This document shows, in pieces, positions 7,926 to 16,159 of a DNA stretch of 64,000 nt. A model generated the notes under the pieces. The model did not search any database, was not told the DNA's origin, and was given only the letters and a program-made list of their open reading frames with translations. This DNA comes from Streptomyces sp. NBC_00663 (GTDB taxonomy: Bacteria; Actinomycetota; Actinomycetes; Streptomycetales; Streptomycetaceae): the NCBI RefSeq assembly GCF_036226885.1, contig NZ_CP109027.1, positions 7,254,001 to 7,318,000 on the forward strand, written 5' to 3'. The translations under genes and the position numbers were made by a program. Numbering within the stretch: the stretch's first letter is position 1; every line of letters starts with the position of its first letter.

Positions 7926-8909
7926 GTGCTGCCGGACACCGATGAGCTCGCCGAGGTGCTGCTCGACCTCGCGGTACCGCACCAGGACATCAACGCACTC
8001 GTCGCGCTGCGCCGGACGGTGGTGGCCGACGCAGGAGCGATGCGGCGCATCGAGGAGTGCGTCGAGGCGCTGGTGCGCGACATGGGGAGGATCGTCGAGT
8101 ACGGCGACGGGCTGCAACTGGGGGAGCGGGTCGCCGAGGCGCCGGCGGCGCTGCGCCGGTCCTTCGCCGCGTATGTGTTCGTCGCCGCCCTTCCGTACAC
8201 ACGCGCGTACCACCGCGCACGCGGTGTCTCCGCCGACGTCTCCCGGCGCACCCTCACCGACCTCGGCCGGAACATGGCCGTCCACCGCAGACGGCACGGG
8301 ACGTACGGGGTCCAGTCCCCGCAGTGGCTGGTTCTCCACTTCCGCGGTGAGCTCTACCAGTTGGGGCGACTGCACTTCCAGCGGACGCGGCTCCGGCAGC
8401 GGGCGGCGCGCGGGCTCGCGGCGGCCGGGATGGAGACGGCAGGGATGGAGACGGCAGGGATGGAGGCGGCCGGGACGGAGGCGGCTGCCGGGACGCTCTG
8501 TCTGGACCTCCACATCCCCGACTACCTCGGCCCGCTGACCCCGGCCGCGTGCGACCGTGCGGTGGCGCTGGCGGGCGCGTTCTTCCGGGCGCACTATCCG
8601 GAGGAGGAGTACCGGGCGGCGATGTGCCACTCCTGGCTGCTGGACCCGCAGTTGAAGCGGTATCTGCCCGTGGACTCCCATATCGTCCGCTTCCAGGAGC
8701 GGTTCCGGATCGCTCCGCAGGACGCCGAACCGGCCGACACCGAGCCGGTCCAGTTCGTGTTCGGGGACCCGGGGCTGCCGGTGGAGGGGCTGCCGCGGCG
8801 CACCTCGGTGGAGCGGGCGGTGGGGGACCATCTGCGGTCGGGCGGGCACTGGTACGTCGGGCACGGGTGGTTTCCGATGCCGACGGGGCGGGGTCACTCC
8901 GACGGGTGA
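7926..8909 (+). CDS. acyltransferase domain-containing protein (GNAT-like)
   Basis: 327 aa. I recall this layout as the NAT_N plus GNAT_C (DUF5596) proteins of streptomycetes: an N-terminal helical region (VLPDTDELAEVLLDLAVPHQDINALVALRR) and a C-terminal GNAT-like part ending in the region of SVERAVGDHLRSGGHWYVGHGWF. Substrate unknown. The GTG start has GGAGG five bases upstream. Between the two parts is a short coding repeat (GMETA GMETA GMEAA GTEAA, about residues 169-188, nt 8428-8487). This is a tandem 15-bp duplication that probably forms a flexible linker. The family assignment is from memory and moderately sure. Confidence 0.7.
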   Translation: MLPDTDELAEVLLDLAVPHQDINALVALRRTVVADAGAMRRIEECVEALVRDMGRIVEYGDGLQLGERVAEAPAALRRSFAAYVFVAALPYTRAYHRARGVSADVSRRTLTDLGRNMAVHRRRHGTYGVQSPQWLVLHFRGELYQLGRLHFQRTRLRQRAARGLAAAGMETAGMETAGMEAAGTEAAAGTLCLDLHIPDYLGPLTPAACDRAVALAGAFFRAHYPEEEYRAAMCHSWLLDPQLKRYLPVDSHIVRFQERFRIAPQDAEPADTEPVQFVFGDPGLPVEGLPRRTSVERAVGDHLRSGGHWYVGHGWFPMPTGRGHSDG

Positions 8910-8970
8910 AAGTATGCGACCGGGGAACGGGCGTGCGGGTGCGGGCCGTTGGGCGGGCATGGAGCTGAAA

Positions 8971-9666
8971 ATGCGCGAGGGGTATGAGGGCACGGGTCCC
9001 GGGGCGATCACTCCGGACGGCTGCGCGGTGGAGCTGTACGCGCGGCTTCCGGTGTACGACGAGCCGGACATCATCGCCGCGGCCGTACCGGCGGGGGCGC
9101 ACATCCTGGAACTCGGCTGCGGTGTCGGGCGGATGACCCACCCGCTGCTGGAACGGGGGTTCACGGTCACGGCGGTGGACGAGTCCCCCCAGATGCTGGC
9201 CCGCGTCCACGGGGCGCGCACGATACGCGGCGCGGTCGAGGACCTGGACCTGGCCGAGACCTTCGACGTGGTGATGCTCGCGTCGTTCCTCGTGCACACC
9301 GGCGACGCCGAGGTGCGGCGCGGGATGCTGCGGGCCTGCGCCCGGCATGTGGCGGAGGGCGGGTGTGTGCTGATCCAGCGGGAGGGCGAGGACTACCACA
9401 CCGACCTGCCCCGCGAGCGGGTCGATCCCAGTGGCTTCACCGTCCGGATGGTGTCGGCGGAGCCGGTCGGGGACGGGGTGAACGCGGTGCGCGCGGAGTA
9501 CGAGTTCCCGGACGCGGTCTGGACCCAGACGTTCCTGGCGCGGCCGTTGACGAAGGAGCAGTTCGAGGAGGCGCTGCGGGAGGCGGGGCTGAGGGTGGAC
9601 AAGTATCTGACGGAGGACCGGATATGGGTGCGGGCGGTGCGCACGGAGGAGGCCGGGGCGGCTTAG
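8971..9666 (+). CDS. class I SAM-dependent methyltransferase
   Basis: 231 aa. Motif I is HILELGCGVGRMTHPLLERGF, followed by VTAVDESPQMLARV (acidic ribose-binding residue), IRGAVEDLDLAETFDVVMLASFLVH, and a C-terminal strand region EEALREAGLRVDKYLTEDRIWVRAV. Substrate unknown. ATG at 8971 is preferred because GGAG lies six bases before it; ATGs or GTGs further upstream (8914, 8959) lack one. It probably shares a transcript with the acyltransferase 61 bp upstream. Confidence 0.85.
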   Translation: MREGYEGTGPGAITPDGCAVELYARLPVYDEPDIIAAAVPAGAHILELGCGVGRMTHPLLERGFTVTAVDESPQMLARVHGARTIRGAVEDLDLAETFDVVMLASFLVHTGDAEVRRGMLRACARHVAEGGCVLIQREGEDYHTDLPRERVDPSGFTVRMVSAEPVGDGVNAVRAEYEFPDAVWTQTFLARPLTKEQFEEALREAGLRVDKYLTEDRIWVRAVRTEEAGAA

Positions 9667-9828
9667 ACGCAGTGCGGTTTGGACGCAGTGCGGTGCCCGG
9701 GCGGCGACCGGGGTGAAGTCGCTCGCCGGTGGTGATGAGTTTCGCTCGCCGGGTGGCGATGAGTTTCCGTGCGGGGGTCGGTCTATCTCTGTGACAGCAC
9801 AACGGACCGCTTCCCACAGGAGACCCCG

Positions 9829-10299
9829 ATGTCCGAGACCACCGCCCCCGTCACCGCCGCCGCCTCCCTCAACTCCGGGACCGGTGCCGTTGTCGCCGAG
9901 TCCGCGACCGCCCGCGGCCGTCGCGCCCGGATCGCCCTGCGCACCATTCAGGTGCTGCTCGCCCTGTTCTACGCGTTCGCGAGCGCGCTGCCCAAGCTGA
10001 TCGCGCATCCCACCGCCGCCGACGCCTTCGCGGAGATGGGCTGGGGCAACGCGGGGATGTACACCATCGGCGCGCTCGAACTCGCCGGTGCGATCGCGCT
10101 GTTGATCCCGGTGCTCCAGTCGGTGGCGGCGGTGGCGTTGAGCGGGCTGATGGTGGGCGCCTTCGTGGTCCAGGTCTCCTACTTCGACGGGGAGAACGCC
10201 GCGACACCACTCATCCTGATCATCCCCCTGGCCCTCATCGCCTGGGCCCGCCGCAGCCACAACGCACAGCTGCTGCGGCTGCTGCGACGAGGGGCGTGA
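9829..10299 (+). CDS. DoxX family membrane protein
   Basis: 156 aa with four membrane segments after a 40-residue polar N-terminus: TIQVLLALFYAFASALPKLI, MYTIGALELAGAIALLIPV, VAAVALSGLMVGAFVVQVSYF and PLILIIPLALIAWARR. The order and the short charged C-terminus fit DoxX-like proteins, some of which act in redox or thiol homeostasis; the specific role is unknown. ATG at 9829 follows CAGGAG at good spacing. The preceding 160 bases carry small direct repeats (GACGCAGTGCGGT twice, GATGAGTTTC twice) but no gene. Confidence 0.85.
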   Translation: MSETTAPVTAAASLNSGTGAVVAESATARGRRARIALRTIQVLLALFYAFASALPKLIAHPTAADAFAEMGWGNAGMYTIGALELAGAIALLIPVLQSVAAVALSGLMVGAFVVQVSYFDGENAATPLILIIPLALIAWARRSHNAQLLRLLRRGA

Positions 10300-10320
10300 C
10301 GGGTGGCTCCGGCCCTGCCG

Positions 10321-10385
10321 GGCCTCGCCTTCAATCGCCGGACGGACTGGTCGACCCAGCCCGTCCGGCGATTGGGGACGAGGCC
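10321..10385. repeat. palindromic streptomycete repeat / bidirectional terminator
   Basis: A perfect 14-bp inverted repeat, CAATCGCCGGACGG (10332-10345) and CCGTCCGGCGATTG (10361-10374), sits inside outer arms GGCCTCG/CGAGGCC (10321-10327, 10379-10385). It lies between two convergent genes (doxX-like and the S4 protein), where it would terminate both. I recall the CGTCCGGCGATT core as a frequent dispersed element of Streptomyces. Confidence 0.75.
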
Positions 10386-10396
10386 CTTCCCGGCGG

Positions 10397-11107
10397 TCAC
10401 CGTCCCCCGGCGCGTCCGCCCGTCGCCCCCGGAGGCCCGCCCATGCCCCGCAGCCGCTCCATGTCCCGACGGTCCCGCTTGGTGGGCCGCCCCGCGCCCC
10501 GATCGCGGATACCGGCCGGCGCGACGGCCTCGCGCGGCGGAGGCGGCGGGCTGTTGTCGACGTAGCACTGCACGGCGACCGGAGCCCCGACCCGCTTCCG
10601 GATGAGGCGCTTGACGACGACGATCCGCTCACGGCCTTCGTGCACCAGACGTACCTCGTCGCCGACGCGGACGGAGTGGGCGGGCTTGACCCGCTCACCG
10701 TTCACCCGGACATGCCCGCCCTTGCAGGCGGCGGCACCGGCGGACCGGGTCTTGATCAGGCGGACGGACCAGATCCAGCTGTCGACGCGAACCGTCTCGC
10801 CCTGCTGCGGCCCGGCCGCCTCAGCGGCGGCCACCGCGGCGGCGACCTGCGGATCGGTGCCCGTCCTGGCGGTGACCTGCGGGTCCGTGCCGGCTCCGGC
10901 AGCGGCCTGCGGATCCTTGCTCATGCCGGCGGCGGCCTGCGGATCGGTGCCCGCTCCGGCAGCGGCCTGCGGATCCGTGCCCGTTCCGGCGCCGGCCGCG
11001 ACCGGTCTGTCCCCGTTCCCGGTCGGCTCCGTCCCGGTACCGCCCCGGGAGTCCTCGTCGGCGCTCACGCTGTCGCCCACACCGTCCTCCACGCGTTCAG
11101 CAGCCAT
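10397..11107 (-). CDS. S4-domain RNA-binding protein (Hsp15-like) with repetitive N-terminus
   Basis: 236 aa. The S4 domain is at about residues 104-165: VRVDSWIWSVRLIKTRSAGAAACKGGHVRVNGERVKPAHSVRVGDEVRLV. This is the alpha-L fold used by Hsp15/RqcH-partner-type proteins to bind structured RNA, probably rRNA. The C-terminus is basic (RPTKRDRRDMERLRGM). The first 100 residues are unusual: five to six copies of a 10-residue unit resembling AAAGAGTDPQ (nt about 10845-10995), low in complexity and probably disordered. A shorter start just before the S4 domain is conceivable. The operon context gives no further clue. Confidence 0.82.
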   Translation of the reverse strand: MAAERVEDGVGDSVSADEDSRGGTGTEPTGNGDRPVAAGAGTGTDPQAAAGAGTDPQAAAGMSKDPQAAAGAGTDPQVTARTGTDPQVAAAVAAAEAAGPQQGETVRVDSWIWSVRLIKTRSAGAAACKGGHVRVNGERVKPAHSVRVGDEVRLVHEGRERIVVVKRLIRKRVGAPVAVQCYVDNSPPPPPREAVAPAGIRDRGAGRPTKRDRRDMERLRGMGGPPGATGGRAGGR

Positions 11108-11279
11108 GCCCCGACCTTAGCCGCACGCCCCCACCCGCCCCGACGGGATTTCCCCGCCGAGCCTTGTCGACCCCGCCGACCCCACTGAGCCCCGCCGACG
11201 CCGCTGACCCCTGCCGACCTCCGCCGAGCACCGCAGCCCCCCGCGCGCCCGGGATTCCGGGGTGGCCCGGCGAGGGTCG

Positions 11280-11285
11280 TACGGT
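11280..11285 (+). promoter_or_regulatory. -10 element of the UDG gene (leaderless)
   Basis: TACGGT ends six bases before the GTG start at 11292, and no Shine-Dalgarno is present, so the mRNA is probably leaderless. The bases upstream (TGGCCCGGC) do not match the TTGTCRGTG damage motif. Confidence 0.5.
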
Positions 11286-11291
11286 GGTGGC

Positions 11292-11966
11292 GTGGACGCT
11301 CTTGCCGATCTCGACCGGCGTATCGCCGGCTGCCGGGCCTGTCCCCGCCTGGTCGACTGGCGTGAGGACGTGGCTCGTACGAAAAGGGCCGCCTTCGCCG
11401 ACCAGACGTACTGGGGCCGGCCGGTGCCGGGGTTCGGGCCGGCGGACGCCCGGATGCTGATCGTCGGCCTCGCCCCCGCCGCGCACGGCGGCAACCGCAC
11501 CGGACGGATGTTCACCGGCGACCGTTCCGGTGACGTGCTGTACCAGGCGCTGTACGACATCGGCCTCGCCTCGCAGCCCACGTCGGTCGGCATCGACGAC
11601 GGGCTCGAACTGCGCGGCGTCCGCGTCACCTCGCCCGTGCACTGCGCCCCGCCCGCCAACAAGCCCACGCCGGGGGAGCGGGACACCTGCCGTCCCTGGC
11701 TGGTGCAGGAGCTGAACCTGCTGCGGCCCACCCTGCGGAGCGTCGTCGTGCTCGGCGCCTTCGGCTGGCAGGCCACGCTGCCCGCGTTGGCGGAGGCGGG
11801 GTGGGACGTGCCCCGGCCGCGGCCCGGCTTCGGGCACGGGGTGCGGGTGCCGCTCGACGGGATCGAGCTGTTCGGCTGCTTCCACGTCAGCCAGCGCAAC
11901 ACCTTCACCGGCCGGCTGACCCCGGAGATGCTGCGGGACGTGCTGCGCACGGCGGCGGTTTATTGA
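11292..11966 (+). CDS. uracil-DNA glycosylase, UdgB/family 5 type
   Basis: 224 aa. It removes uracil and related bases from DNA as the first step of base excision repair. The N-terminus has the Fe-S-type CRACPRLVDWRE signature, then PVPGFGPADARMLIVGLAPAAHGGNRTGRMFTGDRSGD. This is the active-site region; family 5 lacks the polar catalytic residue of families 1-4. Next come SPVHCAPPANKPTP and CRPWL, supplying further cluster cysteines. The C-terminal LFGCFHVSQRNTFTGRL holds the DNA-intercalating HxSxxN region. GTG at 11292 is the best start given the -10 box just before it. Confidence 0.9.
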   Translation: MDALADLDRRIAGCRACPRLVDWREDVARTKRAAFADQTYWGRPVPGFGPADARMLIVGLAPAAHGGNRTGRMFTGDRSGDVLYQALYDIGLASQPTSVGIDDGLELRGVRVTSPVHCAPPANKPTPGERDTCRPWLVQELNLLRPTLRSVVVLGAFGWQATLPALAEAGWDVPRPRPGFGHGVRVPLDGIELFGCFHVSQRNTFTGRLTPEMLRDVLRTAAVY

Positions 11967-11991
11967 GGGGACCTGGTCGCCGTACGGGAGT

Positions 11992-11997
11992 TAGGGT
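11992..11997 (+). promoter_or_regulatory. -10 element of pip (leaderless)
   Basis: TAGGGT ends six bases before the ATG at 12004, with no Shine-Dalgarno between. It lies just after the UDG stop codon, so pip probably has its own leaderless transcript. Confidence 0.45.
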
Positions 11998-12003
11998 CGT
12001 CGG

Positions 12004-13005
12004 ATGCCTCTTTACCCGGAGATCGAACCGTACGACCACGGCATGCTCGATGTCGGAGACGGCAACCGCGTCTACTGGGAGACCTGCGGGAACCCGCGGG
12101 GCAAGCCGGCCGTGGTGCTGCACGGTGGGCCGGGGTCGGGCAGCGGGCCGTACTTCAGGCGGCTCTTCGATCCGGCGGCGTACCGGATCGTGCTGCTCGA
12201 CCAGCGCGGTGCCGGGCGGTCGACGCCGGCGGCGAGCGCGTACGGCACCGACATGAGCGTCAATACGATGCCGCGCCTCATCGCCGACCTGGAGCTGCTG
12301 CGGGAGCACCTCGGGATCGAGCGGTGGCTGGTGTGGGGGGTGTCGTTCGGGTCGGTGCTGGGGCTGCGGTACGCGCAGACGCGTCCGGCGGCCGTGAGCG
12401 AGGTGGTGCTGACGGGGGTCGCGACCGGGTCGGATGCCGAAGTCGCCCTGCTCACCAGGGGACTTGGGCAGATCTTCCCGGAGGCGTTCAAACGGTTCCT
12501 GGCGGAGCTGCCCGCGGGCGAGCGGGACGGCGATCTCGCAGCCGCGTACAACCGGCTCCTCGAGTCACCCGATCCCGAGGTGCGGGCCCGGGCGGCGCGG
12601 GCCTGGACCGACTGGGAGACGGCGACCATTCCGGCACCGCCCAGGTCGGTCGAGCGCTTCGAGGATCCGGAGTTCCGCCTCGGCTTCGTCCGTACCGTCA
12701 CGCACTACTGGGGCAACGGGCACTTCCTGGAGGAGGACGGCGTCGTCCTGCGCGACGCGCATCTGCTGAAGGACGTGCCCGGCACCCTCGTGCAGGGCAG
12801 CCTCGACTTCGGCAACCTCGCCGGGATCGTCTGGCGGCTCCATCACGCCTGGCCGGGAAGTGAGTTGGTGGTGATCGACGAAGTCGGGCACAACGCCGGT
12901 GCGCCGGGGGTCGCCGATGCCATGGTGTCGGCGACCGACAAGTACGCACGTCAGTGGCTGAGTTCGGCGTCCTCTCCGAACAACTGCCTTACCGTCGACT
13001 CGTAG
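12004..13005 (+). CDS. pip: prolyl iminopeptidase
   Basis: Alpha/beta-hydrolase (333 aa) of peptidase family S33 that removes N-terminal proline. It has the oxyanion motif VLHGGPGSGSG (about residues 39-49), DQRGAGRS, the nucleophile elbow WGVSFGS with Ser114, WETA in the cap, QGSLD with Asp268 and GHNA with His296 as the catalytic triad. Most relatives have GGSWGS at the elbow; here it is GVSFGS, a mild variation. Its 3' end overlaps the convergent GntR gene by 55 bp, unusual even for tightly packed genes. Confidence 0.92.
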   Translation: MPLYPEIEPYDHGMLDVGDGNRVYWETCGNPRGKPAVVLHGGPGSGSGPYFRRLFDPAAYRIVLLDQRGAGRSTPAASAYGTDMSVNTMPRLIADLELLREHLGIERWLVWGVSFGSVLGLRYAQTRPAAVSEVVLTGVATGSDAEVALLTRGLGQIFPEAFKRFLAELPAGERDGDLAAAYNRLLESPDPEVRARAARAWTDWETATIPAPPRSVERFEDPEFRLGFVRTVTHYWGNGHFLEEDGVVLRDAHLLKDVPGTLVQGSLDFGNLAGIVWRLHHAWPGSELVVIDEVGHNAGAPGVADAMVSATDKYARQWLSSASSPNNCLTVDS

Positions 13006-13622
13006 TTGGTCCGCACGTGCGCGAGGGCGTGTGCGCGGGCCAGCTCCGGGTCGCCGGAAGCGATGGCCTCGTACAACTCGCGGTGTTCCACGAGGAGTTG
13101 GGGCCATTCCTCGTTGCGCCTGGTCATCCAGCGCAGTCGTCCGGCGACGGGTTCGAGGGCCTCGATCAGCAGGGTGTTGCCGGCCATGGCCACGATCCGG
13201 TCGTGCAGCAGGCTGTTGACGTCCGTGATCGTCTCCGCGTCGCCCGCCTCGGTCGCGGTGGCCGCCCGGTCGAGGAGCTGCTCGACCTCGGCCAGGTCCT
13301 CGGGGGTCGCGCGGGACGCGGCCAGTCCCGCCGCGTAGACCTCCAGCGCCTCGCGCAGTTCGAAGAGTTCCTGGACGTCCTGCGGGGTCAGGCGTCGTAC
13401 GACGATCCGGCGCGGTGTCTCGAAGTGGACGAAGCCCTCGGCGACCAGGGCGCGGATCGCCTCACGCACCGGCACCCGGGAGACCCCGAAGCGCTCGGCG
13501 AGCTCCCGTTCGACCAGCCGGTCGCCGGGGCGCAGGCCCCCCGCGATGATCTCCTGCCGTAGCGCGGCCAGGACGCGTTCGCGGACGGCGCCCAGGGGTT
13601 CGATCTTCGTCGTGGAGCTCAT
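12951..13622 (-). CDS. GntR-family (FadR/FCD) transcriptional regulator
   Basis: 223 aa. The N-terminal winged helix (about residues 10-75) contains LRPGDRLVERELAERFGVSRVPVREAIRAL and GFVHFETPRRIVVRRL. The C-terminal FCD domain (about 85-210) has LFELREALEVYAAGLAASRATPEDL, VNSLLHDRIVAMAGN and EHRELYEAIASGDPELARAHALAHV, whose histidines form the FCD metal/ligand site. It is divergent from the NCS1 permease and probably controls it and itself through the palindrome at 13714. The ligand is probably the imported hydantoin/allantoin-like compound or a breakdown product. Confidence 0.93.
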   Translation of the reverse strand: MSSTTKIEPLGAVRERVLAALRQEIIAGGLRPGDRLVERELAERFGVSRVPVREAIRALVAEGFVHFETPRRIVVRRLTPQDVQELFELREALEVYAAGLAASRATPEDLAEVEQLLDRAATATEAGDAETITDVNSLLHDRIVAMAGNTLLIEALEPVAGRLRWMTRRNEEWPQLLVEHRELYEAIASGDPELARAHALAHVRTNYESTVRQLFGEDAELSH

Positions 13623-13713
13623 GGAGCCATCTTCGCCGACTCCGGAGGTGTTTTACGGAGCGTTAACAGAGGCGACATCGGTCGGAACGCTTGACGGGAG
13701 GACCATGACCGCA

Positions 13714-13729
13714 GTTTGGTATACCAAAC
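13714..13729. promoter_or_regulatory. operator palindrome for the GntR regulator
   Basis: GTTTGGTATACCAAAC is a perfect 16-bp palindrome, located between the divergent regulator and permease genes, 92 bp upstream of the regulator and 58 bp upstream of the permease. The GTATAC core with flanking TGG/CCA is the form bound by VanR/FCD-type GntR proteins. An outer inverted pair, GGAACGC (13684-13690) and GCGTTCC (13731-13737), is also present. Confidence 0.8.
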
Positions 13730-13786
13730 GGCGTTCCAGGCGGTCGCATCCGCCACCCTCCTCCGTCCCCGGCTCATGGAGGCCCC

Positions 13787-15259
13787 GTGTCCCTCGCCGA
13801 CCGCACCACAGCCACCGGCGCCCCCGCGTTCGTCCCCGACCCCCGCCTCACCAACGAAGACCTCGCACCCGCCGAGAAGCGGAACTGGAAGGTCTTCGAC
13901 CTCTTCGCCATGTGGATGTCCGACGTCCACAACCTGGGCAACTACACCTTCGCCGCCGGTCTGCTCGTCCTCGGCATGAACGTGTGGCAGGTCTTCACCT
14001 CGCTCCTCGTCGGCTTCGTGCTCATCTACATCGGCATGAACTGGATGGGCAGGATCGGCCAGCGCCACGGGGTCCCCTTCCCGGTCGTCAGCCGCATCAG
14101 CTTCGGCGTCTGGGGCGCCAACATCCCGGCCCTCATCCGGGCCGTGATCGCCATCATGTGGTACGGCATCCAGACCTATCTGGCCTCGGTCGCGGTGAAC
14201 GTGATGCTGCTGGCCGCCTGGCCGGGCCTGGAGTCCTGGACACACAGCTCCTTCCTGGGACTTGACGCACTGGGCTGGGTCTCCTTCCTCTCCCTGTGGC
14301 TGATCCAGGCGCTGATCATCAGTCAGGGCATGGAGTCCGTAAGGAAGTTCCAGGACTTCTGCGGTCCGGCGATCTGGATCGTCATGATCGCGCTCGCGGT
14401 CTGGGTGCTCGCCAAGGCCGACTGGACCATCTCCCTCACCACCACCCCGCACCCGGTGTCGGTCGGCGAGCAGTGGCGCCAGTGGTTCGGCGCGATCGGC
14501 CTGATCCTCGCCACCTACGGCACGCTGATGCTCAACTTCTGCGACTTCTCCCGCTTCGCGCCGGACTACAAGACCGTCCGCCGCGGCAACTTCTGGGGTC
14601 TGCCCATCAACTCCACGGCCTTCGTGGTCGTTTCGGTGATCGTCACCGCCGGTTCGCTGGAGGTGTTCGGCGAGGCCATCACCGACCCGGCCGAACTGGT
14701 GGCCAAGGTCGGCAACACCTGGGTCCTGGTCGTCGCGGCGCTCACCTTCGCCATCGCCACCATGGGCGTCAACATCGTCGCCAACTTCGTCTCACCGGCG
14801 TACGACCTCGCCAACGTCTGGCCGCAGAAGATCAACTTCAAGGTCGGCGGCATGATCAGCACGGTCGCGGCGCTGCTCGTGACCCCCTGGAACCTCTTCT
14901 CGAACCCGACCGTCGTCAACTACTTCCTCGGCGGCCTCGGCGCCTTCCTGGGCCCGCTGTTCGGCGTGATCATGCTCGACTACTACTGGGTCAAGAAGGG
15001 CCGCGTGGACGTGAACGAACTGTTCGACGGCGCCCCCGGCTCCCGCTACTACTACAAGAAGGGCGTCAACCCCAAGGCGCTGTGGGCGTTCCTGCCGTCG
15101 GCGGGTGTCGCGGCCGTCCTCGCCCTGGTGAAGACGTTCAGCGACGTGGCCCCGTACTCCTGGTTCATCGGCACGGCACTGGCGGCCGGACTGTACGCGC
15201 TGCTGTGCCGGAGCGAGCGTACGGCTGCGGCTACGCCCACCGAGGCTGTGGAGGTCTGA
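13787..15259 (+). CDS. NCS1 family nucleobase/hydantoin/allantoin permease
   Basis: 490 aa, about 12 membrane segments. The NCS1 signature is visible: NEDLAPAEKRNWKVFDLFAMWMSDVHNLGNYTFAAGLL, FPVVSRISFGVWGANIPALIRAVIAIMWYGIQTYLAS, FCDFSRFAPD and GVNIVANFVSPAYDLANVWP. These proteins import purines, pyrimidines, allantoin or hydantoins with Na+ or H+. Together with the racemase behind it, a hydantoin- or allantoin-like substrate is likely; this is inference. The GTG start follows GGAGG. The stop is 5 bases before the next start, so the two genes are translationally linked. Confidence 0.93.
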   Translation: MSLADRTTATGAPAFVPDPRLTNEDLAPAEKRNWKVFDLFAMWMSDVHNLGNYTFAAGLLVLGMNVWQVFTSLLVGFVLIYIGMNWMGRIGQRHGVPFPVVSRISFGVWGANIPALIRAVIAIMWYGIQTYLASVAVNVMLLAAWPGLESWTHSSFLGLDALGWVSFLSLWLIQALIISQGMESVRKFQDFCGPAIWIVMIALAVWVLAKADWTISLTTTPHPVSVGEQWRQWFGAIGLILATYGTLMLNFCDFSRFAPDYKTVRRGNFWGLPINSTAFVVVSVIVTAGSLEVFGEAITDPAELVAKVGNTWVLVVAALTFAIATMGVNIVANFVSPAYDLANVWPQKINFKVGGMISTVAALLVTPWNLFSNPTVVNYFLGGLGAFLGPLFGVIMLDYYWVKKGRVDVNELFDGAPGSRYYYKKGVNPKALWAFLPSAGVAAVLALVKTFSDVAPYSWFIGTALAAGLYALLCRSERTAAATPTEAVEV

Positions 15260-15264
15260 CGGAA

Positions 15265-15984
15265 GTGCGGATCGTCGTCACCAACTGCAACACCACGCAG
15301 CGGATGACCGAGGAGATCGTACGAGGTGCCCGGGCCGCGGCAGGTCCGGGCACCGCCGTGACCGGGCTGACACCGCAGTGGGGGCCCGAGTCGGCCGAGG
15401 GCTGGCTCGACAGCTACCTGTCGGCGGCCGCGGTGATCGACCTCTTGCGGACCTACGAAGGCCCCGCGTACGACGCGGTCGTCATGGCCGGTTTCGGAGA
15501 GCACGGGCGGGAAGGGGTCCGGGAGTTGGTCGACGCCCCCGTCGTCGACATCACTGAGGCGGCGGCTCATCTGGCCTGTCTGCTCGGCCGGCGGTACGGG
15601 GTGGTCACCACGCTGGAACGCTCCTGCGGCCAGATCGAGGACAGCCTGGAACTGGCGGGCGTGGGCCGCAACTGCGCCGCGGTGGTGGGAACGGGGCTCA
15701 GCGTCCTGGAACTCGGCGACGCGGACCGTACGGAGGCCGCCTTCGTGGCCGCCGCGGAGAGGGCGATCGCCGCGGGCGCCGAGGTACTGGTACTGGGCTG
15801 CGCCGGCATGACAGGGCTACAGCGGGCGGTGAGCGAGAAGCTGGGGCTGCCGGTGGTCGACGGGGTGGGGGCCGCGGTGAAGCTTGCGGAGTCGCTGGTG
15901 GGGCTGGGGTTGGGGACGAGCAGGGTGGGGGGGTATGCGCGGCCGCTGCCCAAGCGGCGGGGGTGGGGGCGGGCGGTGGGGTGA
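15265..15984 (+). CDS. aspartate/glutamate/hydantoin racemase family protein
   Basis: 239 aa. It begins VRIVVTNCNTTQRMTEEIV, the usual opening of hydantoin/allantoin racemases. The two catalytic cysteines are expected in the LGCAGMTG motif (seen, C-terminal) and in the N-terminal half. The segment AVVMAGFGEHGREGVREL has Gly-Phe-Gly where many relatives have a CFGDPG-type cysteine, so the first catalytic Cys appears to be missing. It may epimerise an imported compound or have lost racemase activity. GTG at 15265 lies 5 bases behind the permease stop. Confidence 0.85.
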   Translation: MRIVVTNCNTTQRMTEEIVRGARAAAGPGTAVTGLTPQWGPESAEGWLDSYLSAAAVIDLLRTYEGPAYDAVVMAGFGEHGREGVRELVDAPVVDITEAAAHLACLLGRRYGVVTTLERSCGQIEDSLELAGVGRNCAAVVGTGLSVLELGDADRTEAAFVAAAERAIAAGAEVLVLGCAGMTGLQRAVSEKLGLPVVDGVGAAVKLAESLVGLGLGTSRVGGYARPLPKRRGWGRAVG

Positions 15985-16159
15985 GGGGTGGTTGATCGGG
16001 GGTGTGTGGTGAGGCTTTCCGGTCGGGGGTGCCTGGGCCGGTGGGGCGCCGCCGGCGGGGTGAGCCTGGCGTGGTTCGGTCAGGTGTACGGCCGGTCGGG
16101 ATGCGGTACGGCCGCACACTTCCGTCGGGACGAATCGCCGCCCTGCGTCCCTGGCACGT

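Noticed and set aside
11272..11285. Damage promoter for the uracil-DNA glycosylase
   Set aside because: The -10 TACGGT is present, but the -35 region (TGGCCCGGC) does not match.
14296..15264. Open frame running into the racemase from inside the permease gene
   Set aside because: The upstream part lies in another frame of the permease, with no domain and poor composition. The racemase starts at GTG 15265.
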